Shown piece by piece: positions 37,483 to 49,124 of a stretch of DNA of 64,000 nucleotides. The translations under genes and the position numbers were made by a program. How positions within the stretch are numbered: position 1 is the stretch's first letter; every line of letters begins with the position of its first letter. Below the pieces are notes generated by a model. It saw only the letters and a program-made list of their open reading frames with translations, made no database searches and was not told where the DNA came from. Origin of the DNA: Quercus robur (taxonomy: Eukaryota; Streptophyta; Magnoliopsida; Fagales; Fagaceae); assembly GCF_932294415.1 (NCBI RefSeq), contig NC_065536.1, positions 16,179,974 to 16,243,973 on the forward strand, in the 5' to 3' direction.

Positions 37483-40400
37483 TATATATATATATAGGAT
37501 AAACGACAAAATTTCATTCAAAAACAAAAGCTATATATACAATTGGATCCATACTATTCGAGCTAGAGGAGAGGAGACACCATTTGCCTCTGCCATATTT
37601 CTCTAATTCCCTTAACAACAAACAAAGACAAAAAGAAATACTTCCTATACATAACAACTAAACTTTTAGAAAACCTCAAGTACAAAACTACCAAAATTAG
37701 CTTCTAAATCTTCTAAAGCATCGGCAGTAGCAGATCTGGATAGGGAGACAGGGTTAGGCCATGTTGTGCCTTGTCGAGCTTCATTACGATTGTACCAAAT
37801 CATTTAAATAGTTGTAAAAAATATTGTAATCTTGGGGTATTTTAATCTATTTATCATTTGGTCTACAACATCAACAAAAGATATAGATTTAAGCATATTT
37901 AAGTTTGTCAAGTTTACCAAATTATAAGTGTAGGCCTTTTTGTTACTTTTTTTTTTTTTTTTTAAGTAGTTAATTGCAAGGGAGGAGCACAAACTAGCTA
38001 CTTAATTAATATAAATCAAGATTGAGTTGATCACAACCAATTCCATTAATTATAAAAGACCTTTATACATGTTTTACAATACATGTTTTCACGCGTTTTG
38101 AAAAAAAGAAAAGAAAAAGGTAGGGTTATATATATATACCTGTCAGATAATTCAACTGACCAGATCACCAAAATATACTTTGTCTTTTCTATATAAGAAA
38201 AGCATGTGTAATGATTTCCAAACTTTGAGCTTAGAAGCTTCCCAAGTTCCTTTCAGCTTAGCTATAATTGGCTTGTATATATGGCTAAAATCAAATCTAA
38301 AGTCGTTTCATAGTGTGAATTTAATTAAGGTTGAAATTCACTAAGTTAGATTCCCTCTAAGGTCTTCCTCCTGAGGTTAATTATGAGGACAGGTTTGGTT
38401 TTTTATTCTTCAAAGAAATCATGTGGAAGTTACTAAAATTTTTTACTACACATTTAATGGTTATTGAAATTTGGACTTAACGTTAGATTACTCAAGTTTC
38501 ACTTAGCATAGTTATCTTCTATGACTTATAATTCAGCTTAAATTGTTTCATTTCTGTAATTTAGTGATCAGTAAGGATGGCAAATTCACATGATAAAACA
38601 GGACCACCATATGTTTGTCCAAATTGGAGCAGATTAATTTTGAGATTTCTTGAAAAAGCCACAAGGCTAGGATAGCAGACTATATATTACAAAATTTAAC
38701 ATACAATAAAAGAAATAAAATCCTTAATTAAACGAACCAAACACAAAGTTATGACCTTAACTGGGGAAGGTAAAATAAACAGGTCGCTTTTAGAATTTCA
38801 TAATTCGTTTTGATAGACTTTTTCCTTTGAAAACAAAGAGATTTTTTCAACACGATCTTGATGACATGAATGTGAAAGTTGGTTTTACAGCTAATCCATA
38901 TGAAATTTTGATTTTTTTTATTTTATTTTAAAGATTTTACAAATTAACAGTTTCGGTAATACAGATCAAGGAAGTCTCATACTATGAAATTGGGTACCTT
39001 GCTTGACCGAAAGAGGGAAGGTTCCAAAAGACTAGAGAAAACGAGGTAGGTGTTATAGATAAACAAATTGTATACGACTTTTTTAAAGCTTGACTAGTTA
39101 TATAGGAAACAGCCATATATCTTGGAAGCCATTAAAGAAGTTGGAGACAAAATACGTAATATTCTATGAGCCAAAACGTTACCAGCCGTATTAATTTGAA
39201 GGTCAAGGTCTCTCATTATATGCAGTTTTTTTTTTTTTTTTTTTTTTTTTTTGTTTTTTTTTTTGGGTAGGTAAAAGAGAGAATATATCTTTTAAAAAGT
39301 TTTAAATTGTTAGATTTAATTAGTTAATCCGTAGTGTCTACTCTATAAGTCTATATCGTAATTGATGTTTTCTTTAACAGCATGATGCGCCAATTATTGG
39401 ATGTTATACATTAGGAATTTCATGCCAGAGTCATAACCTTTTTTTATTTTTTTTATTTAATTTTAAAATTTAGTCATTTATTACTTTCATACCATATTAA
39501 ATTGAAAATATTGACCAATTTAGTTATTTTTATTTTTTAAATTGAGAAATTTGATATCATCTAGCTAGGTGTAGGTACGTATTGCCACCATCACATAATC
39601 TTACAAAGAATATTATTTGTGTTACGTACCTTGGTCTTTATGGAATTTGCATGAATTGCATGAGTATTTCTAGGGTGTATAATAATTTCACTTTTTTACC
39701 TCTTTCGAGTAATAATTTCATTTTTTGATGTATAATAGAATCAAATTTACAAATCAAATTTTCAGTTTTTAAATACAAAACAAATGGAGTAATGCTATGG
39801 ATATTTCACCTTTAATTTATAGGCTTTACAAATAGATGTGTCAAATTTTAAACACAACACAAAAAAATATAGAAATTTATTTATTATGTTATTGATATGT
39901 TACTATGACATTCTTTGTCATGCAAACTTGTAATAATTTTTGTAGTAAAATTAGTAAAACTTTTAGCTTTTTTCAAAAAAATACAAGTGATGCTACACTA
40001 AAAATAGATTTGCACCAACCATTATAAATCGCCACTACAACATCCAAAAATGGCCGGTATAGAACCAATGGGGCTATGCCTATTACTAGGGTCGGCTCAT
40101 AAGTGACAAAACACTACATATCTTACTTGTATAGAATTTTGATCTCAAGAGTTTGATATTAAACTTGAGTTTGAGCTCGAGCTTGACTTGACTAATGAAT
40201 CAAGCCAAACTAAGTTGAGCTCAAGCTATTAGACTCTCTAACAAGCTCAAGCTCATACATTGTTTGTAGACTTGATTAGTCAAACTTGAACATGTTAAAT
40301 TTATTGTCGAGCCAAAATTAAACATTTAATATTGGACAAAGCTTGACTCATTTATAACCTTAACCCCAAATAGTGTTTTTGGGGCCATAATTTCCTCAAC

Positions 40401-40724
40401 AATCCCTTTGAATCTATATTGTTTATATACACCATGTAATACGTGTGGACATATGGAAAAGAAAAGAAAAAAGACACTTGGTTTGAAATAGAAGCCATTA
40501 TATGTATACAGTGCATTGGATTTTTTTTTTTTTTTTTTTTCAACTACTATTGCTTTATTTAAAGCAAAAGTTCAAAACACACCATTCAACTTTGATAAAA
40601 CTAAATTCTAACTATAATTAAGTAATCACACACCTTCCTTCCAACCCCTTTTTCTGAAGTACATAAATAATGGAGCAAGCATGCATTAAGCTAAAGTGCA
40701 AAACTAAACATTTTTAGGATAAGA
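37483..40724. other. AT-rich intergenic DNA between the foldback element and the oxidase gene
   Basis: Contains long T runs (39228-39252, 40520-40541) and no supported coding region or element ends. ctcgagcttgac/gagctcaagct motifs at about 40165-40290 form a loosely repeated, partly inverted patch. Confidence 0.4.
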
Positions 40725-40725
40725 G

Positions 40726-40756
40726 AGCGCCGCCGCCGCCACCACCACCACCACAA
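40726..40756. repeat. GCC/ACC trinucleotide repeat just 3' of the oxidase gene
   Basis: gccgccgccgcc runs into accaccaccacc about 15 bases beyond the stop codon of the gene at 40772-42424, so it is probably in its 3' UTR. Confidence 0.8.
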
Positions 40757-40771
40757 CTACATTCCCCTTCA

Positions 40772-42424
40772 TTACTGCACCTTCACCCACACACCAGAAC
40801 TTGGTATCTCAGCATGCACCACAAACAACATATAATACCCCTGCGGCGCAATCTCAGCCGTGGATGGCCCTCTCACTGTCACTTCAAACGTATTTGGTGC
40901 CACAAGCGTTGCCCCAATCAATTTCAACACCACCATTCTCTGATTCATAGAGAATGAATGTGTTGTGAACGATGGAGCAATTAGCCTTACAGACAAAAAC
41001 TTTATTGAAAAGTACTCTGGCACCGTGAAGACCAACGCGGAAAACTCCCCATACCCTAAAACCTCGTTTTGAGTCAGAATTCTCGGCCTAACCACCCCGT
41101 ACTGCTCCGCTAAATAGGGTGGCGAAAAGGCCTCTAAGCTTAGATCAGTGGGGAACTCAACTCCAGTGAAGTTATAATACATATGTGGATTGCTACCGCC
41201 TACTATAACCCGTCCATCGGGTACTAAAACAGCCGAGGAATGGTATAATCTTGGTTTCGGGGAGGCGGCCATGAATGAAAACCGCCCATTGGGGGGTTGA
41301 GAAAGGCGATAGAGGACGGGGGCTCTTACCGGGGCATGACCTTTTTCCCATCCGGCGGTGCCTTGCCTTGCACCATTGATTATAAGGACATCTCCTGTAG
41401 GTAGGAGCAACATGTCACCCATGACTCTTGCTATTGGCATGTCTTCCATCACCCAAGTAGGGTTTTCATCACTAACATTTAGCCTTCCACATGTTGAAAG
41501 TGCTTGTCCATAGCTCCCATGTGCTGCACGACTAAACCCATCTTGTGGTGCACCACCACAGACCATGATTTCAGCTACAACATTGGGCAAGTTTTCATCA
41601 AGAGGGAGCAATAGCGATGAGCCTGAGCTTGGATAGTTACGAGGATCATTGCCGGGGATACGAGGATACTCTTTCAAAACACGGTTGTTGTTGTAATCGA
41701 GTAATATCGACCTTGTATTAGCGAAAATGAATAAGTTTCCGTCTGGTAAAAGGTGTAGAAATGGGTACAAATTGTTTTCACTTTGGTCCGAGGTTTCAGC
41801 TAGAAAACTTAGCCTGAAAAGGCCTAAAGATGAAGAGTACATTTGAGGGTAAAACTCATAATTGAATTGTCTTCTCCCCCCAACAATAATAATACGACCA
41901 TTTGGTAGTATTTGATTACTTGCATACCATCTTCTTTCAATTAAGTAATTTGGAAACTCAATCCAATCACAATATTCATCGATGCAAGGAGTGAATGACC
42001 GAACAACATGGTCACCATCGTTGAAGCCACCGATTTGGATGAAGGTTCCGTTTGGAAGAACAGCCCCAGAAGAGCACCAAGTGTCAGTCTGAACCATAAG
42101 AGGTCGGAAAGTATTGGTGTCAATATCGTAGAGGACAGAGTGAGCAGTGCAATCGATTTCGAGTGCAGTGTCTTGGGAGTCATACCGGCAAAGGCCATTT
42201 GGGAGTGAGAGGTTAGACTGGCCAAAATCGGTGCGATCAAACATGATGAGTTTGTTGTCATGTAAGACTTGCATGTGCATAGCAGATATGCCTATGGATG
42301 CATGCAAAAGATGCCACTCGCCTTGGCGGCCACTACTTGGAGGAAGTGTTTGACAAAAAACTAAGGTGTTAGAGACAATAGATGAGACCAAAGTTAGGAA
42401 GAATGTGATCATGTTGGTGGACAT
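40772..42424 (-). CDS. Secreted glyoxal oxidase-family copper radical oxidase (GLOX-like)
   Basis: Intronless gene for 550 residues, the usual plant GLOX length. Such enzymes oxidise aldehydes or alcohols with O2 and release H2O2, usually in the apoplast or cell wall; plant members act in pollen, anther and defence settings. MSTNMITFFLTLVSSIVSNT begins a signal peptide, probably cut near residue 25. Against galactose oxidase and fungal glyoxal oxidase, the radical pair and copper ligands are all present: Cys117 (WCSSG), Tyr167 (RRWYASN), Tyr394-His395 (RLYHSS) and His489 (TTHSFSMNQR). Repeated PNGR/PDGR turns mark the kelch-like propeller. The C-terminal immunoglobulin-like domain ends QGYYMLFVVHAEIPSSGVWV. 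The frame opens 55 codons upstream, but that stretch lacks family similarity and would bury the signal peptide, so I start at 42424. Confidence 0.93.
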   Translation of the reverse strand: MSTNMITFFLTLVSSIVSNTLVFCQTLPPSSGRQGEWHLLHASIGISAMHMQVLHDNKLIMFDRTDFGQSNLSLPNGLCRYDSQDTALEIDCTAHSVLYDIDTNTFRPLMVQTDTWCSSGAVLPNGTFIQIGGFNDGDHVVRSFTPCIDEYCDWIEFPNYLIERRWYASNQILPNGRIIIVGGRRQFNYEFYPQMYSSSLGLFRLSFLAETSDQSENNLYPFLHLLPDGNLFIFANTRSILLDYNNNRVLKEYPRIPGNDPRNYPSSGSSLLLPLDENLPNVVAEIMVCGGAPQDGFSRAAHGSYGQALSTCGRLNVSDENPTWVMEDMPIARVMGDMLLLPTGDVLIINGARQGTAGWEKGHAPVRAPVLYRLSQPPNGRFSFMAASPKPRLYHSSAVLVPDGRVIVGGSNPHMYYNFTGVEFPTDLSLEAFSPPYLAEQYGVVRPRILTQNEVLGYGEFSALVFTVPEYFSIKFLSVRLIAPSFTTHSFSMNQRMVVLKLIGATLVAPNTFEVTVRGPSTAEIAPQGYYMLFVVHAEIPSSGVWVKVQ

Positions 42425-42944
42425 TGTTAATGTGGTCAGCAAGAGAGAAGAGAAAGTTAAGTGCTGGTGGGCTATGGTTGTAGTTGCTGGTTTGTGAAAG
42501 AGTTGGTGCAGTGAGGTTGATAGACTAGTGAAGGAAATGTGATTATTGATATGTATATAATAAGCATTTAGATACTGAATATATAACAATCAACCGAGGA
42601 AGTAGAGTCAATCTTTTCAGGGGATATATGGCAGCTAAAAAGTTTCAATCAAGAAGTGCATCATAAGCTCAAGAAATATGATATTTAACATATATGCGGC
42701 TGAAATAATGCTCATTTCCTTGGCAAGTTCAGAAACTTTAGGGGCGCATAACAATGGCTAAATGCTTTGGCAGCATTCAATAGAAGTGGGATTTATTCCA
42801 CAAAAGAAAATGAATACTGTTCATCTCCATCATTAACTCCCAATACTGAGAGAAAGTTGGAGGAAATGGAGAGAGCTCCTCTACAATTACAATCACATTC
42901 AATAGTTGTTTACCGTTAATCATATATCTAGTATGATGTTAACC

Positions 42945-42984
<40 letters not shown>

Positions 42985-43184
42985 AGTATAATCTGCATTG
43001 TTTTATTGATTTGCTCCCTTTTTTTTTTTTGTATTAATTTATTTTGGTATGCAAATAGGTTACGGGAGTGATAAGAAATTTACTACAAAATCACGTTATT
43101 CATCATGTCATAGGATCCTCTGCATTTTAAGTTTATCTTACAATTTAGATTTTGTTTGACTCTCATAATGTAAACTACACCTTT
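42425..43184. other. Oxidase promoter region and AT microsatellite
   Basis: On the minus strand a TATA-like ttatatacatat (about 42552-42562) lies ~130 bases before the oxidase start. An AT run is at 42948-42982. No other gene is seen. Confidence 0.4.
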
Positions 43185-43335
43185 AATTTAAAATAATTAT
43201 TTTTTTTTTTTGAGAAATAATTACAACATGCTACTAATCTCGTAACTCGAACTCTTCCCTCCTAAATCCCCAAGCAATTTGTGTATAAGGAGGTACCAAT
43301 TCAGTTACAAAGCCTTTGGCAATTTAAAATAATTA
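43185..43335 (-). mobile_element. tRNA-derived SINE with 15-bp target duplication
   Basis: AATTTAAAATAATTA is repeated perfectly at 43185-43199 and 43321-43335. On the minus strand the insert reads gccaaaggctttgtaactga attggtacc (box A-like), then gagttcgagttac (box B-like), then a run of A at its 3' end. It is related to the SINE at 28686-28819. Confidence 0.8.
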
Positions 43336-45878
43336 ATTTGAACTATAAAATATATCAATTTTAAATTGAGGACTAATGATTAATACAATGTTAATTATAG
43401 CTAGCTAGAACTCTCTTTTTAAATTGGGAGCATAAATAAACTTTGTCAAATATGGGAGGTAAGTTTGCACCAACATACGGAGGTCTGTATATGGTGAAGA
43501 GGGCTTTCTACGGAGAAACACTTATTTTAGGGCATCTCCAATAGATGCTTTATATCTATTTTTTGGAGAGAAAAGTTCACTGTTCACACTCCAATAGATT
43601 CTCTAAACACAAATCTTTTCTAAATATTTTTTTGAAGTTACTATAGTGTTTATCTAGATTTAGAAAACACTGTAGCAACTCCATACCCTTATTTTATCTT
43701 AAAAAATTGCCCACTGGTATTAATTTACTAATCTTTCTCTCTCATCCAAACATTTTCCTTCTCTCTATTGTGCTCTTGGTTTCTCTTCAGAATACATCAA
43801 CGTAGCTCTCTCGCTTCAAAAACTCCTCCCTCACAAAATCAATCCTCGCCGCTGCTCTCTCTCACAAAAAACTCGCACTGTGTCTTTCAATCAAAGTTCA
43901 CTCAACCCCCTGTGACGAAGAATAGAGTTCTGAAAACAATGGCTTAACCTTGAATATTGGTACCCAAAATGTTGATTTAATATGGTTTTTGTCATGTTTG
44001 GATTTATTAGTTTATCACACGAGTTGATGATTTGGTGGTTTTGAATGATTTTCTATTGTTCTTCACCACTATCTGGGTTTAGGTTTTGGGTTTTTGGTTC
44101 TTTTCTCTTTGTCTATCTTTCACTTTGTTTCTTGATCTTTTCTCTATTTTTTCTATTTAATTAATCTTATTAGAGTCGATAAACTAATCTGATTCCTTTA
44201 GAGTTTCTTATTTTCTAATACAAATTTTGGTCTCATCTCTATTGCACACTAACTGTTTGATAAAGAAGGCATGGGTATGTTTAAGAATTGATATGGAAGG
44301 CTTTTTTTTTTTTTATTATTATTATTATTTTTTTTTAAGAACTGATATGGAAGGATTTTGTTTAAGAATTGGTATGTTTAAGACACGGGCAACAAAGTAT
44401 TTTTCTAATGCTCTGTTTTTATCAGTACATGCACACTCACATGCACAGCCTTGCAGCAATACATGCACAGCTCATCATCAGTACACGCACACCCCTGCAT
44501 CAGTACATGCACACCCCTGCACTAACACACACACATACTTGGACCCAAATGCACCTACACAATAGAGATGCCTAACATATTACTACATAAGCTACATTCT
44601 TCTTGATCGATTGGATTGATAATCTGGACATCCTATGTTTAACTTTGGCATTTGTTGATGGTTTTAATTCAAAGCGGTTGTAGCTTTGAATTCTGGTTTC
44701 TTGAGATATTTTCTTACATGTGGGGTATGCTTCTTAGAGTGATTTGCTCTATTTAATCTTTCCATATTTGTGTTTATTCTATAATTTATTGTTCATGCTT
44801 TATAAGTCTAGAGTCCTATAATTTATTGTTCATGCTGTTTGCTTACTTCTTATTGGAAACCAAGTTACTCATGTGTTGACATAATGCAAAGCAAGGACTT
44901 GCAAATATAAGTCCTAGTTGGTTTAGGAATCCTGTAGCCGACCTAACATAGACACTTTTGATGTGTGTTATGGCTTTGTAAATTGTATTGTTTGTGAGTT
45001 GATCCGTTAATGCCCCCCATGACCATGAGTTATTAGGTGTATGGCTGCACATGAAATTCAAGATGGACTTGTAATTGCATGGATTCCCTTTGAAATTGAT
45101 CTGTTAATGCCCCCATGACCATGAGTTATTAAGGGAGCAAGTGTATTATGAGTTTCTTCATAATATATAAGATTATCTTCCACCCTTCTTTCCCCTGTTT
45201 TTGATTCTTGGTGGATACTTGACATTAGTGTGAACAATGGAAATATTTTTGAGATTTTGATGTGAGATGCTTCAGTATTGTAGTTTATAAACACTTCTTT
45301 ATGTCAGGTCTTAGACAAGCTTAACATTTTTTTTCCTATACCTATAAGAGGGACACTAACTTTACAGTGGAAGGATAATTGCATTGCACCAAAGCAATAA
45401 GGTAATAAAGAATTTATAAGACACTGACAGTAGGGAATAAACTTTGAGGAAATAATGGTCCAAAGTTTCAATTAGAGAAAGCTTAACCATTAAGTACTTG
45501 AGCCAATAGATAAGTGATATACCGGGACCTAATTTATCATTGGTTTCTACATGTGTTATGGTTTTTTGAGCTCAATATGTGATTTGCCTGAGGGGTTTCT
45601 GTAGGGTGTGAAATCTGCCTGAGTGCATTTGTTTTAATATTTTCAGGTTGTGAAATCTGCCTGAGGGGTTTCTTTAGTGTCCCACGAGCCTACAGAAGAA
45701 TTTAGTCAATTTACGACATTCATTGCAGCCCATGAAAAAATTAGAAATAGAGAAACTCATTCTGAACTCCAATTGGATCTCGTTGAGCACTTGTGGCAAT
45801 GATATAGCGAGTTGTAGAATCATCTAATTTTAAGTTTTATGCTTGCATTAATTTTTATGTCTTTAGTCTTTATTGTAA
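43336..45878. other. Intergenic DNA, possible decayed element, no supported gene
   Basis: A gggcatctccaatagatgc block at about 43532 resembles a DNA-transposon end, but no partner end was found. 43730-43930 is CT-rich. 44430-44540 is a degenerate gcacac/gtacatgcaca repeat. About 40 bases (gttaatgcccc-catgaccatgagttatta) are repeated at 45008-45040 and 45102-45134. tgaaatctgcctgag repeats near 45610-45665. The frames here have no recognisable protein. Confidence 0.4.
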
Positions 45879-45904
45879 CTAGTCGCTAACCTGTGCGATG
45901 CGTG

Positions 45905-45963
<59 letters not shown>
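45879..45963 (-). mobile_element. Helitron-like 3' terminus next to a 59-base A run
   Basis: On the minus strand, cacgcatcgcacaggttagcgactag ends at 45879 with CTAG followed by T. A small hairpin (gcatcgc region) precedes the CTAG, as at Helitron 3' ends, and the same motif occurs at 53641-53666. Directly inside is an uninterrupted run of 59 A residues (45905-45963). No matching 5' end was identified, so element length is unknown. Confidence 0.45.
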
Positions 45964-45964
<1 letters not shown>

Positions 45965-46529
45965 ATCCAGCACAGGATAATAGCATACAATAGAAAGGAT
46001 TAATACATTGTCAGGTGAAGGTCTCAACACACATAATAGGATTCTTGCCGTTTCAAGTCTACTTTATAGTTAAAAATTTTATTTCTTGTATACGATAACA
46101 TGCATAATGTCATGTGACACTTGTTGCATTTAGTCTGAAAGCAAACCAACTAAGCACTGCCGCTCTATCTTGAACAGTGAAACCACCAGTACCTTGTTCT
46201 GCTCCTTTACCTTAATTCACATGGGTGGGCGGAGAATTCCAAATTGGGATGAAAGAAATCAAAATTAGATAACTTTTGGTTTCAAAACGTGTCAAATAAA
46301 AATAATACCTTGGATTAATACAATGATAATTATGGTTCGCACAAACACTTAAATCACAGGCTCTTCAGCCTTTCAATCTGAACACAACAGCTTATTTTGG
46401 AAAGAAAACTAGGATTGGTAATAAGTTGTCCAACCAGCCTGGTTTATTTTCAAATTGGAAAGCAAAAGAAAAGGGAAGTTGCTTGATTAGGATTTAGGAT
46501 GGCTTCTATAGCAAGGTCCTGAAGTATTA

Positions 46530-46730
46530 GTGTATGTTTGGGTTAGGATGAAAAATAAAAATTATTTTATTATTCAGTTTATTTTTACTACTATTTATGG
46601 GCCCCACTGCATTTTTTAGCACTATTCATGGGCTTTATTGTACTATTTCAACTGACTTTTACATTTATCTACTATACTTTCAGCAATTATTTTTCAGTTT
46701 CAGCAAAATAAGCAGTATCCAAATAAATCC
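46530..46730. mobile_element. PIF/Harbinger-type MITE, 201 bp
   Basis: Ends gtgtatgtttgg and ccaaataaatcc form imperfect terminal inverted repeats, with TTA at 46527-46529 and 46731-46733 as the 3-bp target duplication. Internal words (cagtttcagcaaaataagcag, ctattcatggg, tactatttcaactgac) are typical of a common rosid Tourist-like MITE read on the minus strand. Confidence 0.7.
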
Positions 46731-47041
46731 TTAATAGAGGAGCCAAATTCTATCGATACACGTTACCAGATAATACTCAATCAAAATAGCATACGAGGAT
46801 AATTTGATATATATCGCCTATGGTTTATGGGTTCTTAAAGAGTTCACACAAGGCATCCAAACATGTATGCACAAAGAAAAACCTCATCTAAAATATTCTC
46901 AAGAATTGGAAAACCAAAACTTTTACAATAACACAAGTTTGAAACAGAACAACTTTATACAGTTGGAGGGGAACAAGAAGCAAATGAAAATAAATAGACG
47001 AGATATTATTTGTATTGAAAGAGTACTACCATTGTTTCAAC

Positions 47042-47251
47042 CTAATTTCCTTTACCCCTTCTCCGTCTTCCTGCAACTTGGACCCATCCATCTTCTATTT
47101 CATCTGCCCCCTTTGGCCTAGGGTCATCAACTTGCATATTTACAGGGTTCAAATTTAATTCAGACTCTAGTACATCCACCATCATATCTGACGAATCATC
47201 ATTCTCATTGGCAACATCTTTGCTGACATCGTCATCATCATCATTCACAAC
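47042..47251 (-). CDS. Terminal exon resembling the C-terminus of TSR2 (partial gene)
   Basis: A 3' exon with a good acceptor (ctatgccag before 47251) encoding 69 residues and a stop. It starts VVNDDDDDVSKDVANENDDS, has the acidic stretch MMVDVLES-LNLNPV-MQVDDPRP, and ends EDGWVQVAGRRRRGKGN. As I recall the family, plant TSR2 (pre-rRNA-processing protein, a chaperone for eS26 in 40S ribosome assembly) has this acidic stretch, a DGW motif and a basic tail. The conserved helical domain should lie upstream (higher coordinates), but I found no exon for it. LINE, gypsy and Helitron insertions occupy that side. It may be a gene split by insertions with a very long intron, or an orphan fragment. Confidence 0.5.
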   Translation of the reverse strand, partial: VVNDDDDDVSKDVANENDDSSDMMVDVLESELNLNPVNMQVDDPRPKGADEIEDGWVQVAGRRRRGKGN

Positions 47252-47383
47252 CTGGCATAGAGTAGGTAAAAAAGAGGAGATAATTATTAGCATTTCAACT
47301 TCTAAATTCTTGTAAACTGCATTATTGATTCATGGCCTTAGGGCACTAACTTGTGAGAAAAAAAAATGATAAAATCCTAAGGT

Positions 47384-48096
47384 CCTATCTAATTTTTTTT
47401 TTGATAGATAATAAGAGTTTTATTGATAAAAAAGAACAATGTGTTTACGATTGTAAACTCACTGCTCTTGAAACAAATACAATCAAATCATAAGGAAAGT
47501 CTAATAGAGATAAGGAAATCAGACAAGGAACTATAATGCGTAAGACCCCAAATACGAGACCACTCAAACAAAGTCCTAGCAAGCAAGTTCTTCAATGTAT
47601 CTATAGGTCTTTCAATGTCCTCAAAAGTTCGGGCATTGCGATCCTTCCATACTAACCACATAAGGCATACTAGTACCATATTCCAAACCTTTGAAGAGTA
47701 AGTTCCCAACCAATTCCTCCAAGCAAAAAGAAGAGAAACAATAGTATCCGGCATCACCCACTGAACCCCAAACATAATAAGGACCTCACTCCACAAAGCA
47801 GATGCAAACTTACAATGAAGCAAAAGGTGATCCACAATTTCCTCATCACACCTACATAGACAACACCAATTAACAAGGGGCAAGTTCTTCTTAACAAGGT
47901 TATCTATTGTAAAAATCCCACCCCTAGCAGCAGTCCATAAAAAGAAAGATATCCTTTTAGGTACCTTTACACACCAAATGCTCTGCCAAGGGAAAGAAAC
48001 AAAAGGGGCTTTCAATAAAGCAATATAAAAGGATCGCACATCAAAAATACCATTGCGATTTAACTGCCAAATCAAGGTATCCTCACCCTATCTAAT
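47384..48096 (-). mobile_element. 5'-truncated LINE with 195-codon open frame
   Basis: The 10-bp repeat CCTATCTAAT (47384-47393 and 48087-48096) flanks 47394-48086. On the minus strand the insert encodes, without a break over 47488-48075, the LINE C-terminal region: FPWQSIWCVKVPKRISFFLW, CCLCRCDEE, HLLLHCKFASALW and RTFED, i.e. the zf-RVT domain. It then ends in a poly-A tail (T run at 47393). It is related to the LINE in EDR1 intron 11 but has no frameshift. The reverse transcriptase and endonuclease parts are missing, so it cannot move by itself. Confidence 0.88.
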
Positions 48097-48578
48097 AAAA
48101 TGTCAATAATACATACACACAAAAATTGTAGGAAGGAACGTTAGTTGTGGTTCATCTTATCAAGGAAGATCCAACAAAATTGACTGATTGAGTCTATGAA
48201 ACTCTAATCATCATGGTTCTTTGCTGCAACAGTTAATAGAAAGATGGGCTTCTATCATCAAGAATTAGATATTAAGATAAGAACTTCCCTCAGAAAAAGG
48301 TAAAGTAACTTAGGTGTTTTCCTCCCCTCTGCCTCTTTTGTTTGTGTGGAAAACTCACCAGCAACATAGTCCATGCATCATTCACTACACCATTTGCAAC
48401 ATAATGGCACACACCACCATAAATAAAAAATTTCTTTTCCTGATTTTTTGTTTTTTTAAAACTTAACAAAGCTTAGGTTTCTATTGAGTCTCTCTGATAT
48501 TGACTGGAAACACAGTACTAATATGGGACTCACTGTTAAATGTTAATTGAACATTAGACAAGTTTTTTTTGATAAAGT
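48097..48578. other. Spacer between LINE and gypsy element
   Basis: No coding or repeat structure recognised. This is where upstream exons of the TSR2-like gene would first be expected, and none is seen. Confidence 0.4.
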
Positions 48579-48941
48579 TGTTGAGGTACAAATTTTCGGG
48601 CCTTGATTTTATTAGCCCACTCACAAAATACCCACATGAGCCCACACATTATTCTAAACCCACATAAATATTCCCATATATATTACTCAAATATTCGCTA
48701 CACTATTGGGTCTTCACAAATACTCCGTGCACAAGCCCATAAATTGCCTTGGGCCCTCTCACAAATATTACCCATTATATCCCACATATTACCCAACTAG
48801 AATTTTTCACAAGAATACTCATCATGTTACTACCAAAATCGGACCACAAAATTATGCTATCCCCACAAAAAAAATCCCAAGCTTATTTACCTTGTGGGCA
48901 AAGCCCAAAAAAGGCCCAACAATGTCACTTACTAAGCTAGT

Positions 48942-49110
48942 TGCTACACGGCACCTCTAAAACCCGTTGCTACATGACACCTTAAAGCCCGTTGCTACAC
49001 AGCATCTCTAAAAGCCCATTGCTACACGACACCTCTAAAACCCGTTGCTACACGTCACCTCTTAAAGCCCGTGGCTACACGGCACCTTAAAGCCCGTTGC
49101 TACACGGCAA
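48942..49110. repeat. ~28-bp tandem array in the gypsy LTR
   Basis: Six to seven units around the core gcccgttgctacacggcacc with tctaaaa or ttaaa spacers. Variation is mainly in the spacer. Confidence 0.8.
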
Positions 49111-49124
49111 TACTTTACAAAATC

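Noticed and set aside
42425-42589. N-terminal extension of the oxidase frame by 55 codons
   Set aside because: The extension has no family similarity and would hide the signal peptide that begins MSTNMITFF; I treat it as 5' leader.
44227-44575. 112-codon frame with His/Ala/Thr repeats
   Set aside because: Arises from the degenerate gcacac repeat; no start context or homologue is apparent.
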